In this document: one piece after another, positions 15,054 through 23,912 of the stretch | Position numbering within the stretch: the first letter of the stretch is position 1 | Layout: every line of letters begins with the position of its first letter | NCBI GenBank assembly: GCA_027681045.1 | Contig: JAQDCK010000017.1 | Span: 1 to 28,703, forward strand | DNA from: Lactobacillaceae bacterium AF64-9pH9TA | GTDB lineage: Bacteria > Bacillota > Bacilli > Lactobacillales > Lactobacillaceae | Direction of reading: 5' to 3' | DNA length: 28,703 bases | The notes under the pieces: model-generated | What the model was told of the DNA's origin: nothing | The model's input: only the letters and a program-made list of their open reading frames with translations | Database searches by the model: none | Made by a program: the position numbers and the translations under genes

Positions 15054-16781
15054 ATGCTTAAGACTTTATTGAAGTCCGTCCGCCAGTACAAAAAAGAGAC
15101 GCTCTTGTCTCCTTTGTGCGTGGTCGTCGAGGTCTTCATTGAAATGTATATCCCATATATCATGGGGCTCTTGATTGACAACGGGATCAACAAGGGCGAC
15201 ATGGACTACGTGCGCAAGATGGGTCTGTTCACCATCTTGCTGACCCTGGTCTCCCTGGTCCTGGGGGCCAGCGCCAGCTACTTTTCAGCCCACGCGGCAG
15301 CCGGCTTTACTGCCAACCTCCGCCAGGACATGTTCTATCATATGCAGGACTTCTCATTTGAAAACATTGACAAGTTCTCCAGCGCCAGTCTGGTGACCCG
15401 GCTGACGACCGACACCAACAACATCCAGCAGGCCTACCAGATGAGCATCAGAATGGCCGTCCGGGCTCCGTTTATGATGATCATTTCCCTGGTCATGGCG
15501 GTGACGATCAGCTGGAAACTGACCCTTGTCTTCCTCGTGGCTGTTCCGGTTTTGGCTCTGGCCATGATCATGATTATCAAGAATGCCCGGCCATACTTCC
15601 CGAGAATCTTCCGGGCCTATGACGAACTGAACCGGAAGGTCCGGGAAAACATCCGCGGGGTCCGGGAAGTCAAGACTTACGTCCACGAAGAAGAGCAGAT
15701 CGAGAACTTTGAAAAGTCCACCAGCAAGATTTACAAGCTCTTCAGCCGGGCCATGTTCATCATGGCCTTCAACGGCCCGGTCATGACCCTAATGATCGAT
15801 GCTGTTATGCTGGCCCTATCCTGGTTCGGGGCAAAACTGATCGTGGGCCATCAATTGGCTACCGGCCAGCTGGTCTCCATGTTCTCTTACACCATGTCTA
15901 TCTTGATGTCTTTGATGATCTTGTCCATGATCTTCACTCAGCTGATGATGGCCCAGTCAAGCGGCCACCGGGTAGCTGACGTCTTGACGGCCAAGCCAAC
16001 TATTGTCAACCCGACCAAGTCACCTTTGACCAGCGTGACCAACGGGGAAATCGTTTTTGACCACGTTGACTTCAAGTACGACAAGGAAGATGCCCACTAT
16101 GCCTTAAAGGATATTGACCTGCGGATCAAGTCCGGGGAAACCCTGGGGATTATCGGGGAAACTGGGTCTTCCAAGTCAACCTTAATCTCCATGATTCCCC
16201 GCCTTTACGACGTGACCGGCGGGGCAGTCAGAGTCGGCGGCCACAACGTGCGCTCTTACGACCTCAAGACTTTGCGCGACAACGTGGCAGTCGTTTTGCA
16301 AAAGAATGTCCTCTTCTCCGGCACTATCAAGGACAACCTCAAGTGGGGCAATGAAAACGCCAGCGACGAGGAAATCGTCCAGGCAGCCAAGATTGCCCAC
16401 GCTGACGGCTTTATCCGGGAAATGCCGGATGGCTATGACACCATGGTTGAACAAGGTGGCAACAACGTTTCCGGTGGGCAAAAGCAGCGGATCACGATCG
16501 CCCGGGCTCTGTTAAAGAAGCCGAAGATCTTGATCCTGGACGACTCAACCAGTGCCGTCGACACCAAGACTGAACGGGAAATCCGGGAAGCCTTGAAGCG
16601 GGACCTGCCGGAAACGACCAAGATCATCATTTCCCAGCGGATCGTCTCCATCAAGGATGCCGACCGGATCGTGGTCATGAACCACGGGCAGATCGAAGAC
16701 GTCGGAACTCACGATGAACTGATCAAGCGCAACGACTTGTACTCATCCATCGCCAAGTTCCAGGAAGAAAACAGTAAGTAG
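15054..16781 (+). CDS. Heterodimeric ABC multidrug exporter, degenerate-site subunit (LmrC/EfrC-like)
   Basis: A 575-residue half-exporter with an N-terminal six-helix membrane domain and a C-terminal ATPase. Walker A reads GETGSSKST (368-376), with Ser in place of the usual Gly before the lysine; the signature VSGGQ (472-476) is canonical; Walker B ends DD (D496-D497), lacking the catalytic glutamate; and the H-loop is SQR with Gln528 instead of His. This pattern marks the degenerate partner in exporters such as LmrCD, EfrCD, BmrCD and TM287/288. ATG 15054 was chosen because AAGGAGGT (15041-15048) is 5 bp upstream. It probably exports drugs or lipid-like compounds in the plasma membrane. Confidence 0.92.
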   Translation: MLKTLLKSVRQYKKETLLSPLCVVVEVFIEMYIPYIMGLLIDNGINKGDMDYVRKMGLFTILLTLVSLVLGASASYFSAHAAAGFTANLRQDMFYHMQDFSFENIDKFSSASLVTRLTTDTNNIQQAYQMSIRMAVRAPFMMIISLVMAVTISWKLTLVFLVAVPVLALAMIMIIKNARPYFPRIFRAYDELNRKVRENIRGVREVKTYVHEEEQIENFEKSTSKIYKLFSRAMFIMAFNGPVMTLMIDAVMLALSWFGAKLIVGHQLATGQLVSMFSYTMSILMSLMILSMIFTQLMMAQSSGHRVADVLTAKPTIVNPTKSPLTSVTNGEIVFDHVDFKYDKEDAHYALKDIDLRIKSGETLGIIGETGSSKSTLISMIPRLYDVTGGAVRVGGHNVRSYDLKTLRDNVAVVLQKNVLFSGTIKDNLKWGNENASDEEIVQAAKIAHADGFIREMPDGYDTMVEQGGNNVSGGQKQRITIARALLKKPKILILDDSTSAVDTKTEREIREALKRDLPETTKIIISQRIVSIKDADRIVVMNHGQIEDVGTHDELIKRNDLYSSIAKFQEENSK

Positions 16782-16791
16782 GTGATAATCG

Positions 16792-18636
16792 ATGACTAAA
16801 AAACAAGCTCAGCAACCATCACAAATGCAGACCTTAAACCGCCTGCTGAAATACGTCTACCGGGTTTCTCCGGCGTCTTTGATTATCTCCCTGGTCTCCG
16901 TGATCATCAGCGCGGCAGCTTCCGTTGTCGGCTCCTTGTTCATTGAACAGGTTATCGACCGCTACATCACTCCGATGCTCAAGCAAAAGAGCCCGGACTT
17001 CGGCCCTCTGGCTCACGCGGTTTTGCTCATGGCCGGCGTTTACGCCATCGGTCTGGTAGCCAACTACCTTTTCACCTTGCTGATGATGGTCTTGTCCCAG
17101 CAGGTGCAAAAGCAAATCAGAAATGAAATGTTTACCCACATGCAGCGGCTGCCGATCGCCTTTTTTGACCAGAACGAATACGGCGACATCATGTCCCGCT
17201 ACACTAACGACATCGACACCTTGATGCAGATGATTTCCCAGGCCCTGCCGATGTTCGCTAACTCTGTCTTTTCAGTAGTCTTCGTTTTGGCGGGGATGTT
17301 CTATCTCAGCTGGCAATTGACCCTGGTTTCCCTGGTAGTGGTTCTCCTGTCCTTAGGCGTTGTCCGCTACTTGACCGGCAAGTCCAGCTACTACTTTGAC
17401 CAGCAGCAGAAGACTGTGGGGACGGTCAACGGCTACAACGAAGAAATGCTTAACGGCTTGAAGGTCATCAAGGTCTTCTCCCATGAACCGGAAGCCAAGG
17501 CCGACTTTGACCGCTACAATGACCAGCTGAGGATTGCCTCAGGCAAGGCCAACACCTATGCCACCATCTTGTTCCCAATCATGGGCAATATCGGCAACTT
17601 GCTCTACGTCTTGATCGCCTTGATCGGCGGGGCGGCAATCTTAGCCGGCAACATTCCGCTGACCTTGGGGGCCCTGGCTTCCTTCATGCAGCTGTCCAAG
17701 GCCTTCATCATGCCGATCGCCCAGATTTCCCAGCAGTTGAACGCTATCGTTCTGGCTATTGCCGGGGCCCGGCGGATTTTCCAGGTCCTGGATGAAAAAG
17801 TCGAAGTCGACGACGGCCAGGTAACTATCGAAGAAAAGCCGGGCGTCAAGAATGCCTGGCAGTGGAAGGTGCCGACTGAAAATGGCTTTAAGTACGTACC
17901 AGTCAAGGGCCATATCGTTTTTGACCACGTCAACTTCGGCTACGTGCCAGGCAAGCAGATCCTGCACGACATCTCCCTTGAGGCCAAGCCAGGCATGAAG
18001 GTGGCCCTGGTCGGGGAAACCGGGGCCGGGAAGACCACCATTTCCAGCATGATCAACCGCTTCTATGAAATCAATTCCGGTACGATCACTTACGACGGGA
18101 TCGACATCAAGGACATCAAGAAGGATGACCTCCGCAAGTCAGTCTCCATCGTCTTGCAGGAAACGCACATGTTTACCGGCAACATCATGGAAAACATCCG
18201 CTTCGGCCGGCCTGACGCCTCAGATGACGACGTCTACCAGGCAGCCCGCCTGGCCCGGGCTGACGAGTTCATTCATGACCTGGATGACGGCTATGAAACG
18301 GTGATCGACGGGGGCGGCGGTGACCTCTCTCAGGGGCAGCTGCAGCTGCTCTCCATTGCCCGGGCCATGATCGCTGACAAGCCAGTCATGATCCTGGACG
18401 AAGCCACCAGTTCCATCGACACCCGGACTGAGCGCTTGGTGCAAGCCGGGATGGACAACCTTTTGGCTGGCCGGACCAGCTTCGTCATCGCTCACCGTCT
18501 GTCCACCATTGTCAACTCTGACTTGATCATGGTCCTGGACCACGGCCGGGTCCTGGAAGCCGGCAACCACGACCAGCTTTTGGCCAAGCAGGGTTACTAC
18601 TACGAGCTCTACACCGGCAAAAAGGAAATTCAATAA
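16792..18636 (+). CDS. Heterodimeric ABC multidrug exporter, catalytic subunit (LmrD/EfrD-like)
   Basis: A 614-residue half-exporter, the obligate partner of the preceding gene (10-bp gap). After six membrane helices comes an ATPase with canonical Walker A GETGAGKTT (408-416), Walker B ILDEATS with catalytic E537, and H568 in AHRLST, but a degenerate signature LSQGQ (512-516). Combined with the partner, the competent site is formed by this subunit's Walker motifs and the partner's VSGGQ, while the degenerate site combines all the altered elements. An extra segment of about 30 residues just before the first ATPase strand (around 340-370) is typical of the longer LmrD-like subunit. Confidence 0.92.
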   Translation: MTKKQAQQPSQMQTLNRLLKYVYRVSPASLIISLVSVIISAAASVVGSLFIEQVIDRYITPMLKQKSPDFGPLAHAVLLMAGVYAIGLVANYLFTLLMMVLSQQVQKQIRNEMFTHMQRLPIAFFDQNEYGDIMSRYTNDIDTLMQMISQALPMFANSVFSVVFVLAGMFYLSWQLTLVSLVVVLLSLGVVRYLTGKSSYYFDQQQKTVGTVNGYNEEMLNGLKVIKVFSHEPEAKADFDRYNDQLRIASGKANTYATILFPIMGNIGNLLYVLIALIGGAAILAGNIPLTLGALASFMQLSKAFIMPIAQISQQLNAIVLAIAGARRIFQVLDEKVEVDDGQVTIEEKPGVKNAWQWKVPTENGFKYVPVKGHIVFDHVNFGYVPGKQILHDISLEAKPGMKVALVGETGAGKTTISSMINRFYEINSGTITYDGIDIKDIKKDDLRKSVSIVLQETHMFTGNIMENIRFGRPDASDDDVYQAARLARADEFIHDLDDGYETVIDGGGGDLSQGQLQLLSIARAMIADKPVMILDEATSSIDTRTERLVQAGMDNLLAGRTSFVIAHRLSTIVNSDLIMVLDHGRVLEAGNHDQLLAKQGYYYELYTGKKEIQ

Positions 18637-18669
18637 GAGCGAATCTTATGTTTTGCTAAAATCCAAGTT

Positions 18670-18697
18670 AGAGCGTACGTCAAAGTACGCTCTTTTT
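18670..18697 (+). terminator. Rho-independent terminator after the ABC exporter
   Basis: AGAGCGTAC (18670-18678) pairs with GTACGCTCT (18685-18693), 6-base loop, followed by TTTTT. Confidence 0.88.
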
Positions 18698-18764
18698 GGT
18701 ATATTGGTTAAAATAAAGGTTACAATATAGGATAGATAAGTTTGGAATAGAAGAGGTTTTGCAG

Positions 18765-19451
18765 ATGAAAATTCTCGTTGTCGACGATGACCACGAAATC
18801 GTGGAACTCTTAAGCATTTATTTAAAGAACGAAGGCTATGAGCCGATTGCCGCCTACAATGGCAAGGAAGCTTTGACCAAGCTCTCAACCACGCCAGATA
18901 TTGCCTTGATGATTCTGGACGTGATGATGCCGAACATGTCAGGCATCGATGTGGTCAAGGAAGTTCGCAAGGATTCTGACATTCCGATTATCATCGTCAG
19001 CGCCAAGACCGGCGACATGGACAAGATCCAGGGCTTGATCACCGGGGCCGACGACTACGTGTCCAAGCCTTTCAACCCCCTGGAAGTCATGGCCCGGGTC
19101 CGGTCCCTTTTGCGCCGCAGCCAGAAGCAGGTCAAGGAAGAGGAGCCTGACGTTTTGGAAGTCGGGCCTCTGATCATCAACAAGGACTCCCATGAGGTCA
19201 AGACGGTCGAAGACAAGGAAATCCAGCTCACGGCCCTGGAATTCGGCATTCTCTACCTTTTGGCCAGCCACCCCAACCGGGTCTTCTCAGCTGATGAGAT
19301 CTTCGAGCGGGTTTGGCAGCAAGAGTCCATCGTCAGCGCCAAGACGGTCATGGTTCACGTTTCCCACTTGCGGGACAAGATCCAGAAGGCCACCGACGGC
19401 GAAGAAGTCATCAAGACTGTATGGGGTGTAGGTTACAAGGTTGAAGCCTAA
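18765..19451 (+). CDS. OmpR/PhoB-family response regulator
   Basis: A 228-residue two-domain regulator. The receiver domain has the acidic pocket VVDDD (7-9), phosphoacceptor Asp52 in ILDVMMP, and Lys101 in YVSKPF. A winged-helix DNA-binding domain follows (about 130-228), ending KTVWGVGYKVEA. ATG 18765 is preferred to the TTG two codons upstream because an AAGAGG site lies before it. The partner kinase overlaps its 3' end by 11 bp. A possible -10 TACAAT is at 18721-18726, with a weak TTGGTA 19 bp upstream. The regulon is unknown; the adjacent exporter or the cell-wall genes downstream are natural candidates. Confidence 0.93.
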   Translation: MKILVVDDDHEIVELLSIYLKNEGYEPIAAYNGKEALTKLSTTPDIALMILDVMMPNMSGIDVVKEVRKDSDIPIIIVSAKTGDMDKIQGLITGADDYVSKPFNPLEVMARVRSLLRRSQKQVKEEEPDVLEVGPLIINKDSHEVKTVEDKEIQLTALEFGILYLLASHPNRVFSADEIFERVWQQESIVSAKTVMVHVSHLRDKIQKATDGEEVIKTVWGVGYKVEA

Positions 19452-20649
19452 GCAAGACAAAGAAAAACAAGTCATCCAGGGCAAGCGGCCCCGGGTTAAG
19501 CTGACCGCGGCTGAGAAGAGCGAGCTTTTTGCCGAAGGCGTGGTAACGGTCATCATCATGCTGCTCTTGAACATGTCCGTCATCATCCTCTACCATTTAG
19601 CGGTCCTGCAGGACAAGAGCCTGGTCAACGGCATTTACTTTTTGAAAAAGACCATGACGATCGGACCGGGCTATCATATCTGGTCCTGGGAAAGAATCGG
19701 GATCATTTTGATGGGGATCGCTGACGTCATCGTCTTGTACTGGCGCTTAATCCGCCGCTACCACCAGATGCAGCTGCGGCACATCATTTCCGAATTGCAC
19801 TATATTGCCAACGGCCACTTTGACCACCGGATTTCCTTCAGCGTCAACACCGACATGCAAAAGGTGATCGATTCCATCAACTCCCTGGTCGACTCAACCG
19901 TGGGGGCGATCAATGAAGAAAAGGCGATCGAGCAGTCGAAAGACGAACTGATCACCAATGTTTCCCACGATATCCGGACCCCTTTGACCAGCATCATCGG
20001 CTACCTGGGCCTGCTGAAGAATGGGGCCGTGACCAGCCAGGAGGATATGCTCAAGTACATCAATATCGCCTATGACAAGGCTGAGCAGATGAAGTCCCTG
20101 GCCAATGACCTTTTCGAGTACACCACCTTGAAGTCGACCAAGACCAAGCTGAACGTAACCCCGATCAATATCAAGGGCATGATGGAGCAGGTGGCGGCCG
20201 GCTTTGAGCTGGAAGCGGAGAAGAAGGGCATTGCTTTTAGCGTCAAGGCCCGGCCGGATGACTTGATCGTCAACGCCGACGTGGAAAAGCTGGTCCGGGT
20301 CTACAACAACTTGATCTCCAATGCCTTAAAGTACGCGGCTGGGGCCAGCCGGATCAACCTGGTGGCCAACCTGATCAACCACGAGCAGGTTGAGCTGCGG
20401 GTGGAGAATAACGGGGAACCGATTCCCAAGGACAAATTGAAGAAGATTTTTGACCGCTTCTACCGGGTGGAAAGCTCGCGCAACACCAAGACCGGGGGCA
20501 CGGGCTTAGGCCTGTCTATCGTCCAGGGGGTCGTCGAGCTGCACGGGGGGACGATCCGCTGTGAATCAAACAAGGATTGGACCAGTTTCATCATTCTCTT
20601 GCCCCGGGATCCCCGGGCAAACAACTTAGCTCTTAGACCTGTGGTATAA
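19441..20649 (+). CDS. Membrane sensor histidine kinase
   Basis: A 402-residue kinase paired with the preceding regulator. A charged N-terminus is followed by two membrane helices (about 33-56 and 84-103) enclosing a short extracytoplasmic loop of roughly 28 residues, a HAMP-like linker, the dimerisation/H-box NVSHDIRTPLTSIIGYLG with His176, and the ATPase domain with N, G1 and G2 boxes (GTGLGLSIV). The short loop suggests sensing within the membrane or of a small envelope ligand. The predicted start is TTG 19441 overlapping the regulator; no ATG occurs before the first membrane helix, so TTG is favoured but unproven. Overall layout resembles VanS-like kinases. Confidence 0.9.
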   Translation: MKPKQDKEKQVIQGKRPRVKLTAAEKSELFAEGVVTVIIMLLLNMSVIILYHLAVLQDKSLVNGIYFLKKTMTIGPGYHIWSWERIGIILMGIADVIVLYWRLIRRYHQMQLRHIISELHYIANGHFDHRISFSVNTDMQKVIDSINSLVDSTVGAINEEKAIEQSKDELITNVSHDIRTPLTSIIGYLGLLKNGAVTSQEDMLKYINIAYDKAEQMKSLANDLFEYTTLKSTKTKLNVTPINIKGMMEQVAAGFELEAEKKGIAFSVKARPDDLIVNADVEKLVRVYNNLISNALKYAAGASRINLVANLINHEQVELRVENNGEPIPKDKLKKIFDRFYRVESSRNTKTGGTGLGLSIVQGVVELHGGTIRCESNKDWTSFIILLPRDPRANNLALRPVV

Positions 20650-20650
20650 T
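20642..20650 (+). promoter_or_regulatory. Extended -10 promoter of murE
   Basis: TGGTATAAT is a perfect extended -10 element (TG-N-TATAAT). It overlaps the stop codon of the histidine kinase (TAA 20647-20649). No good -35 is present, as expected for extended -10 promoters. murE starts 36 bp further on. Confidence 0.6.
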
Positions 20651-20685
20651 TTGAACTGAATCTTAATTGACAGTGAGGAGTAAAA

Positions 20686-22236
20686 ATGAGCATCTCATTA
20701 AACACCTGTATTTTAATCTTGAAAGAACACCACCTGCTCAAGTCCAGTGCCGTCCAGGACACTGTCCAGACCAGAATGGAGGCTGTTTCTTATGACTCAC
20801 GCGATGTCCAGAACAACAGCCTTTTCTTCTGCAAGGGGGCAGGCTTCCGGCCAACCTACCTGACCATGGCTAAAGAAAACGGGGCAATTGCCTACGTGGC
20901 TGAGCAGCCATACCCGGAAGGCACGGGGATGCACGCCTTGATCGTCCGCAACGTGTCCAAGGCAATGGCCCTTTTGTCAGCTGCCTTCTACCGCTTCCCG
21001 CAAGACGACCTCTTCCTGGTTGGCTTTACCGGGACCAAGGGCAAGACCACTTCCGCCTACTTCTTAAAGGGGATGCTGGACCAGCTCAACGGCGGCCGGA
21101 CTGCTCTTTTGTCCTCAGTCAACAACATCCTCGGGCCGGCTCCGGAAGACACCTTCAAGTCCAGCCTGACCACGCCGGAATCACTGGATTTGTTCAGAGA
21201 CATGCGGCGGGCAGTTGACAACGGCATGACCCACATGGTTATGGAAGTGTCATCCCAAGCCTACAAGAAGAGCCGGGTCTTTGGCCTGACCTATGACCTG
21301 GGCTTCTTCTTGAATATCAGCCCGGACCACATCGGGGTCAACGAGCACCCGAACTTTGAGGACTACCTCCACTGCAAGCTGCAGCTTTTGGTCAACTCCC
21401 GCAAGTGCATCATCAACGCGGAAACCGACCGCTTCGCTGATGTTTACGCGGCAGCAACGACCACGACCAACCCGGACAGCATCTACCTGTTTGCCCGGGA
21501 CGGCTTTGAAAACCCGGATCTGAAGAAGCCAATCGATTTCCGCTACAAGTCTGTGGAAACTGACCTGGCTGAAACCAAGTTCACCTTGACTACGGCTTCA
21601 AGCAAGGCCCACAAGCTGCCAATCTCTGGTGAATACACTCTGCAGATGATCGGCGACTTCAACGAAACCAACGCTACCGGCGCCATCATTGGGGCTGGCC
21701 TGGCCGGGATGAGCTATGAAGACTGCGCCAAGGGGATCCGGCACGTGACCATCCCAGGCCGGATGGAAACCGTCACGACCCAAAAGCACGGCTTGATTGT
21801 AGTGGACTATGCCCACAACAAGGCCTCCATGCTGGCCTTGATGCGGTTCATGCGCCGGGAATTCACCAACCCCCGGCTTATCGTCGTGGTCGGCGCCCCT
21901 GGGGACAAGGGAATTTCCCGCCGGCCGGGCTTCAGCGAAAGCTTGACGGCGGAAGCTGACAAGGCCTACCTGACCACGGACGACCCTGGCTTTGAAAATG
22001 CCCAGGACATCTGCGAGGAAATCGATGCCGGGATCGACCACTCCAAGTGTGAAACGGTTATCGAACTGGACCGGGAGAAGGCCATTAAGGAAGCCATTTC
22101 CGAAGCTGGCCCTGACGACGTGGTCCTGCTCTGCGGCAAGGGGGCTGACGCCTTCCAGAAGATCCGCGGGGTAGACACCCCATATGCCGGCGACATGGTT
22201 ATCGCCCGGCAGGTGGTCCAGGAATTAGAAAAGTAA
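20686..22236 (+). CDS. murE: UDP-N-acetylmuramoyl-L-alanyl-D-glutamate--L-lysine ligase (MurE)
   Basis: A 516-residue Mur ligase that adds the third stem-peptide residue to UDP-MurNAc-L-Ala-D-Glu in the cytoplasm. The ATP-binding loop is GFTGTKGKTTSA (K120), followed by SSVNNI, SLTTPE, MEVSSQAY and ISPDHIG, all family segments. The substrate-specificity region reads DDPGFENA (432-439) instead of the DNPR signature of diaminopimelate-adding enzymes, so L-lysine is the likely substrate. GTGAGGAG precedes the ATG. An aspartate racemase follows within 14 bp, which fits a Lys/D-Asp cross-bridged wall. Confidence 0.93.
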   Translation: MSISLNTCILILKEHHLLKSSAVQDTVQTRMEAVSYDSRDVQNNSLFFCKGAGFRPTYLTMAKENGAIAYVAEQPYPEGTGMHALIVRNVSKAMALLSAAFYRFPQDDLFLVGFTGTKGKTTSAYFLKGMLDQLNGGRTALLSSVNNILGPAPEDTFKSSLTTPESLDLFRDMRRAVDNGMTHMVMEVSSQAYKKSRVFGLTYDLGFFLNISPDHIGVNEHPNFEDYLHCKLQLLVNSRKCIINAETDRFADVYAAATTTTNPDSIYLFARDGFENPDLKKPIDFRYKSVETDLAETKFTLTTASSKAHKLPISGEYTLQMIGDFNETNATGAIIGAGLAGMSYEDCAKGIRHVTIPGRMETVTTQKHGLIVVDYAHNKASMLALMRFMRREFTNPRLIVVVGAPGDKGISRRPGFSESLTAEADKAYLTTDDPGFENAQDICEEIDAGIDHSKCETVIELDREKAIKEAISEAGPDDVVLLCGKGADAFQKIRGVDTPYAGDMVIARQVVQELEK

Positions 22237-22249
22237 GGATTGATATTTA

Positions 22250-22999
22250 GTGAAGCATTTCTTTAGCATTATTGGCGGGATGGGGACCATCGCGACTGAA
22301 AGCTATGTCCGCTTGATCAACCACCGGGTCAAGATCAGTAAGGACCAGGACTACTTAAACTACATCCTGGTTAATGATGCCCAGGTGCCAGACCGGACGG
22401 CCTACATCAAGGACCACAGCCAGCCGAATTTTTTCAATGCGCTTAAAGAAGATGTTTTAGGCCAGGCCAAGCTGGGGCCGGACTTCATGGTCATGCCCTG
22501 CAACACGGCCCACTACTTTTATGACGACCTGGCGGCTTTGACCGACATTCCCTTCCTGCACATGATGCGGATTGCCGTGCACCAATATGTCGACCAGTTC
22601 CCAGACAGTCCCAAGATCGGCTTGATCGCGACTGAAGGGTCAATTTACGACCACCTTTATGAAGATGAGATCCACCGGGTGGGCCGGAAAGTCGAATTCG
22701 GCGGCCCCGAGATCCAGCCGATGGTGACGGAATTGATCTACCGGGACATCAAGGAGAAGGGGATCGTCGACAAGGAGCTCTACCATGAGATCCTCCGCAA
22801 GATGCACGACGAATATGGCTGCGACGTGATCCTGCTGGGCTGCACGGAACTTTCCTTAGCCCAGGAGCAGGCGCCGGACCACCCCTACCAGGTTATCGAC
22901 CCCCAGTCGATCATCGCTGACGTGTCGATCGAACTGGCTCTGGCGATCAGAAATGGGCAAGATCCTCGCCAGGCCTGCCAGAAATATCTATATGGCTAA
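22250..22999 (+). CDS. racD: Aspartate/glutamate racemase family protein, probable aspartate racemase
   Basis: A 249-residue cofactor-independent racemase with GGMGTIATESYVRLIN at the N-terminus and the two catalytic cysteines in PCNTAH (Cys84) and LLGCTELS (Cys198). It interconverts L- and D-aspartate. The start is GTG with AAGGA about 10 bp upstream. It follows murE by 13 bp and probably shares its transcript, closing at the terminator 23002-23027. D-Asp is used for the interpeptide bridge in L. delbrueckii-type walls (established for the species group). Other substrates in the family are possible, so the symbol is provisional. Confidence 0.88.
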   Translation: MKHFFSIIGGMGTIATESYVRLINHRVKISKDQDYLNYILVNDAQVPDRTAYIKDHSQPNFFNALKEDVLGQAKLGPDFMVMPCNTAHYFYDDLAALTDIPFLHMMRIAVHQYVDQFPDSPKIGLIATEGSIYDHLYEDEIHRVGRKVEFGGPEIQPMVTELIYRDIKEKGIVDKELYHEILRKMHDEYGCDVILLGCTELSLAQEQAPDHPYQVIDPQSIIADVSIELALAIRNGQDPRQACQKYLYG

Positions 23000-23001
23000 A
23001 T

Positions 23002-23027
23002 AAAAGACCAGGTTTTCCTGGTCTTTT
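23002..23027 (+). terminator. Rho-independent terminator after racD
   Basis: AAAAGACCAGG (23002-23012) pairs with CCTGGTCTTTT (23017-23027) around a TTTT loop, ending in a T-run. Confidence 0.9.
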
Positions 23028-23058
23028 TTGCTTGCCTGGCTTATTTTGAGTATGTTTC

Positions 23059-23123
23059 AGTCAAAAACAGTCAACTTTTTATAAAAAATCGCTCATTTTT
23101 GATGGAAAATGATTGCTTTTGAT
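23059..23123 (+). promoter_or_regulatory. Repeated motifs upstream of fruR (candidate FruR operators)
   Basis: CAGTCAA occurs twice with 10-bp spacing (23059-23065, 23069-23075) and TTTTGAT twice with 20-bp spacing (23097-23103, 23117-23123), the second overlapping the -35 region. Helical-turn spacing near a DeoR-type regulator suggests operator half-sites; this is inference. Confidence 0.4.
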
Positions 23124-23141
23124 CGAGAAAGCCTTTACAAT
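23113..23141 (+). promoter_or_regulatory. Promoter of the fru operon
   Basis: TTGCTT (23113-23118), 17-bp spacer and TACAAT (23136-23141), 21 bp ahead of the fruR ATG. Confidence 0.65.
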
Positions 23142-23162
23142 AGATGATGAGGTGAGATAAAG

Positions 23163-23912
23163 ATGCTGACGGAAGAGCGGCAACAACTGATTGCCCATTA
23201 TGTAGACGAACATCAAATTTGCCGCGTAACGGAACTGTGCCGCTTGACCGCGACATCCGAGTCGACGATCAGACGCGATCTGAGTGAAATGGAAGACCGG
23301 GGCCTGCTTAAACGGGTCCACGGCGGAGCGCAGAGCCTGCAGACTTTTGGCCAGGACGTGGCCCAGCAGATCCGCTTCAATCTGAACAAGGATGATAAGC
23401 TGGCCATTGCCCGCCTGGCCGCCAGGAAGGTGCACCCGCACGACTATCTCTTTTTAGACGCGGGGACGACCGTTTATGAAATGGTTCCCTTTTTAAAAGA
23501 GATTAGCGGCCTGCACGTGGTGACCAACGGGCTGGAAACAGCCCTGGCCCTGACTGACGCGGGAATTGACTGTTGCCTTTTGGGCGGCCATGTCAAGCGC
23601 CAAACCCACGCGGCCATTGGGGCGACCACTGTCTCCCGCCTGCAGGAGCTGAACTTCAACGCGGCTTTCATTGGGGCCAACGCCCTAAGCCCGGCCGGCT
23701 TTTTGACCACGCCGGACACTGAGGAAGCTGCCGTGAAAAGGACGGCTATCCAGCAAAGCCAGCAGGCTTTCGTTTTAATCGACCGTAGCAAATTTAATGC
23801 GGTGACTTTTGCCGAATTCGCCAAGACAGACCAGGTGACCATCATCAGCCGCCTGGAGGCTGGCGACCGGGAAAAATTGCCAGTAAATATTCAACTTGAG
23901 GAGGCTGAATAA
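23163..23912 (+). CDS. fruR: DeoR-family regulator of the fructose operon
   Basis: A 249-residue DeoR-type regulator. The N-terminal helix-turn-helix reads LTEERQQLI..., with the family pattern SESTIRRDLSEMEDRGLLKRVHGGA shown here by its pieces STIRRDL and KRVHGGA. The C-terminal sugar-phosphate binding domain has DAGTT and a late LIDRSKF motif. In the family, fructose-1-phosphate relieves repression. GAGGTGAGAT precedes the ATG. The stop overlaps the fruK ATG by 1 bp, and repeats upstream are candidate operators. Confidence 0.93.
   Translation: MLTEERQQLIAHYVDEHQICRVTELCRLTATSESTIRRDLSEMEDRGLLKRVHGGAQSLQTFGQDVAQQIRFNLNKDDKLAIARLAARKVHPHDYLFLDAGTTVYEMVPFLKEISGLHVVTNGLETALALTDAGIDCCLLGGHVKRQTHAAIGATTVSRLQELNFNAAFIGANALSPAGFLTTPDTEEAAVKRTAIQQSQQAFVLIDRSKFNAVTFAEFAKTDQVTIISRLEAGDREKLPVNIQLEEAE

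Noticed and set aside
23097..23123. Possible catabolite-responsive (cre) element upstream of fruR
   Set aside because: The best alignment lacks the central CG and several conserved positions; the sequence is better described as direct repeats.
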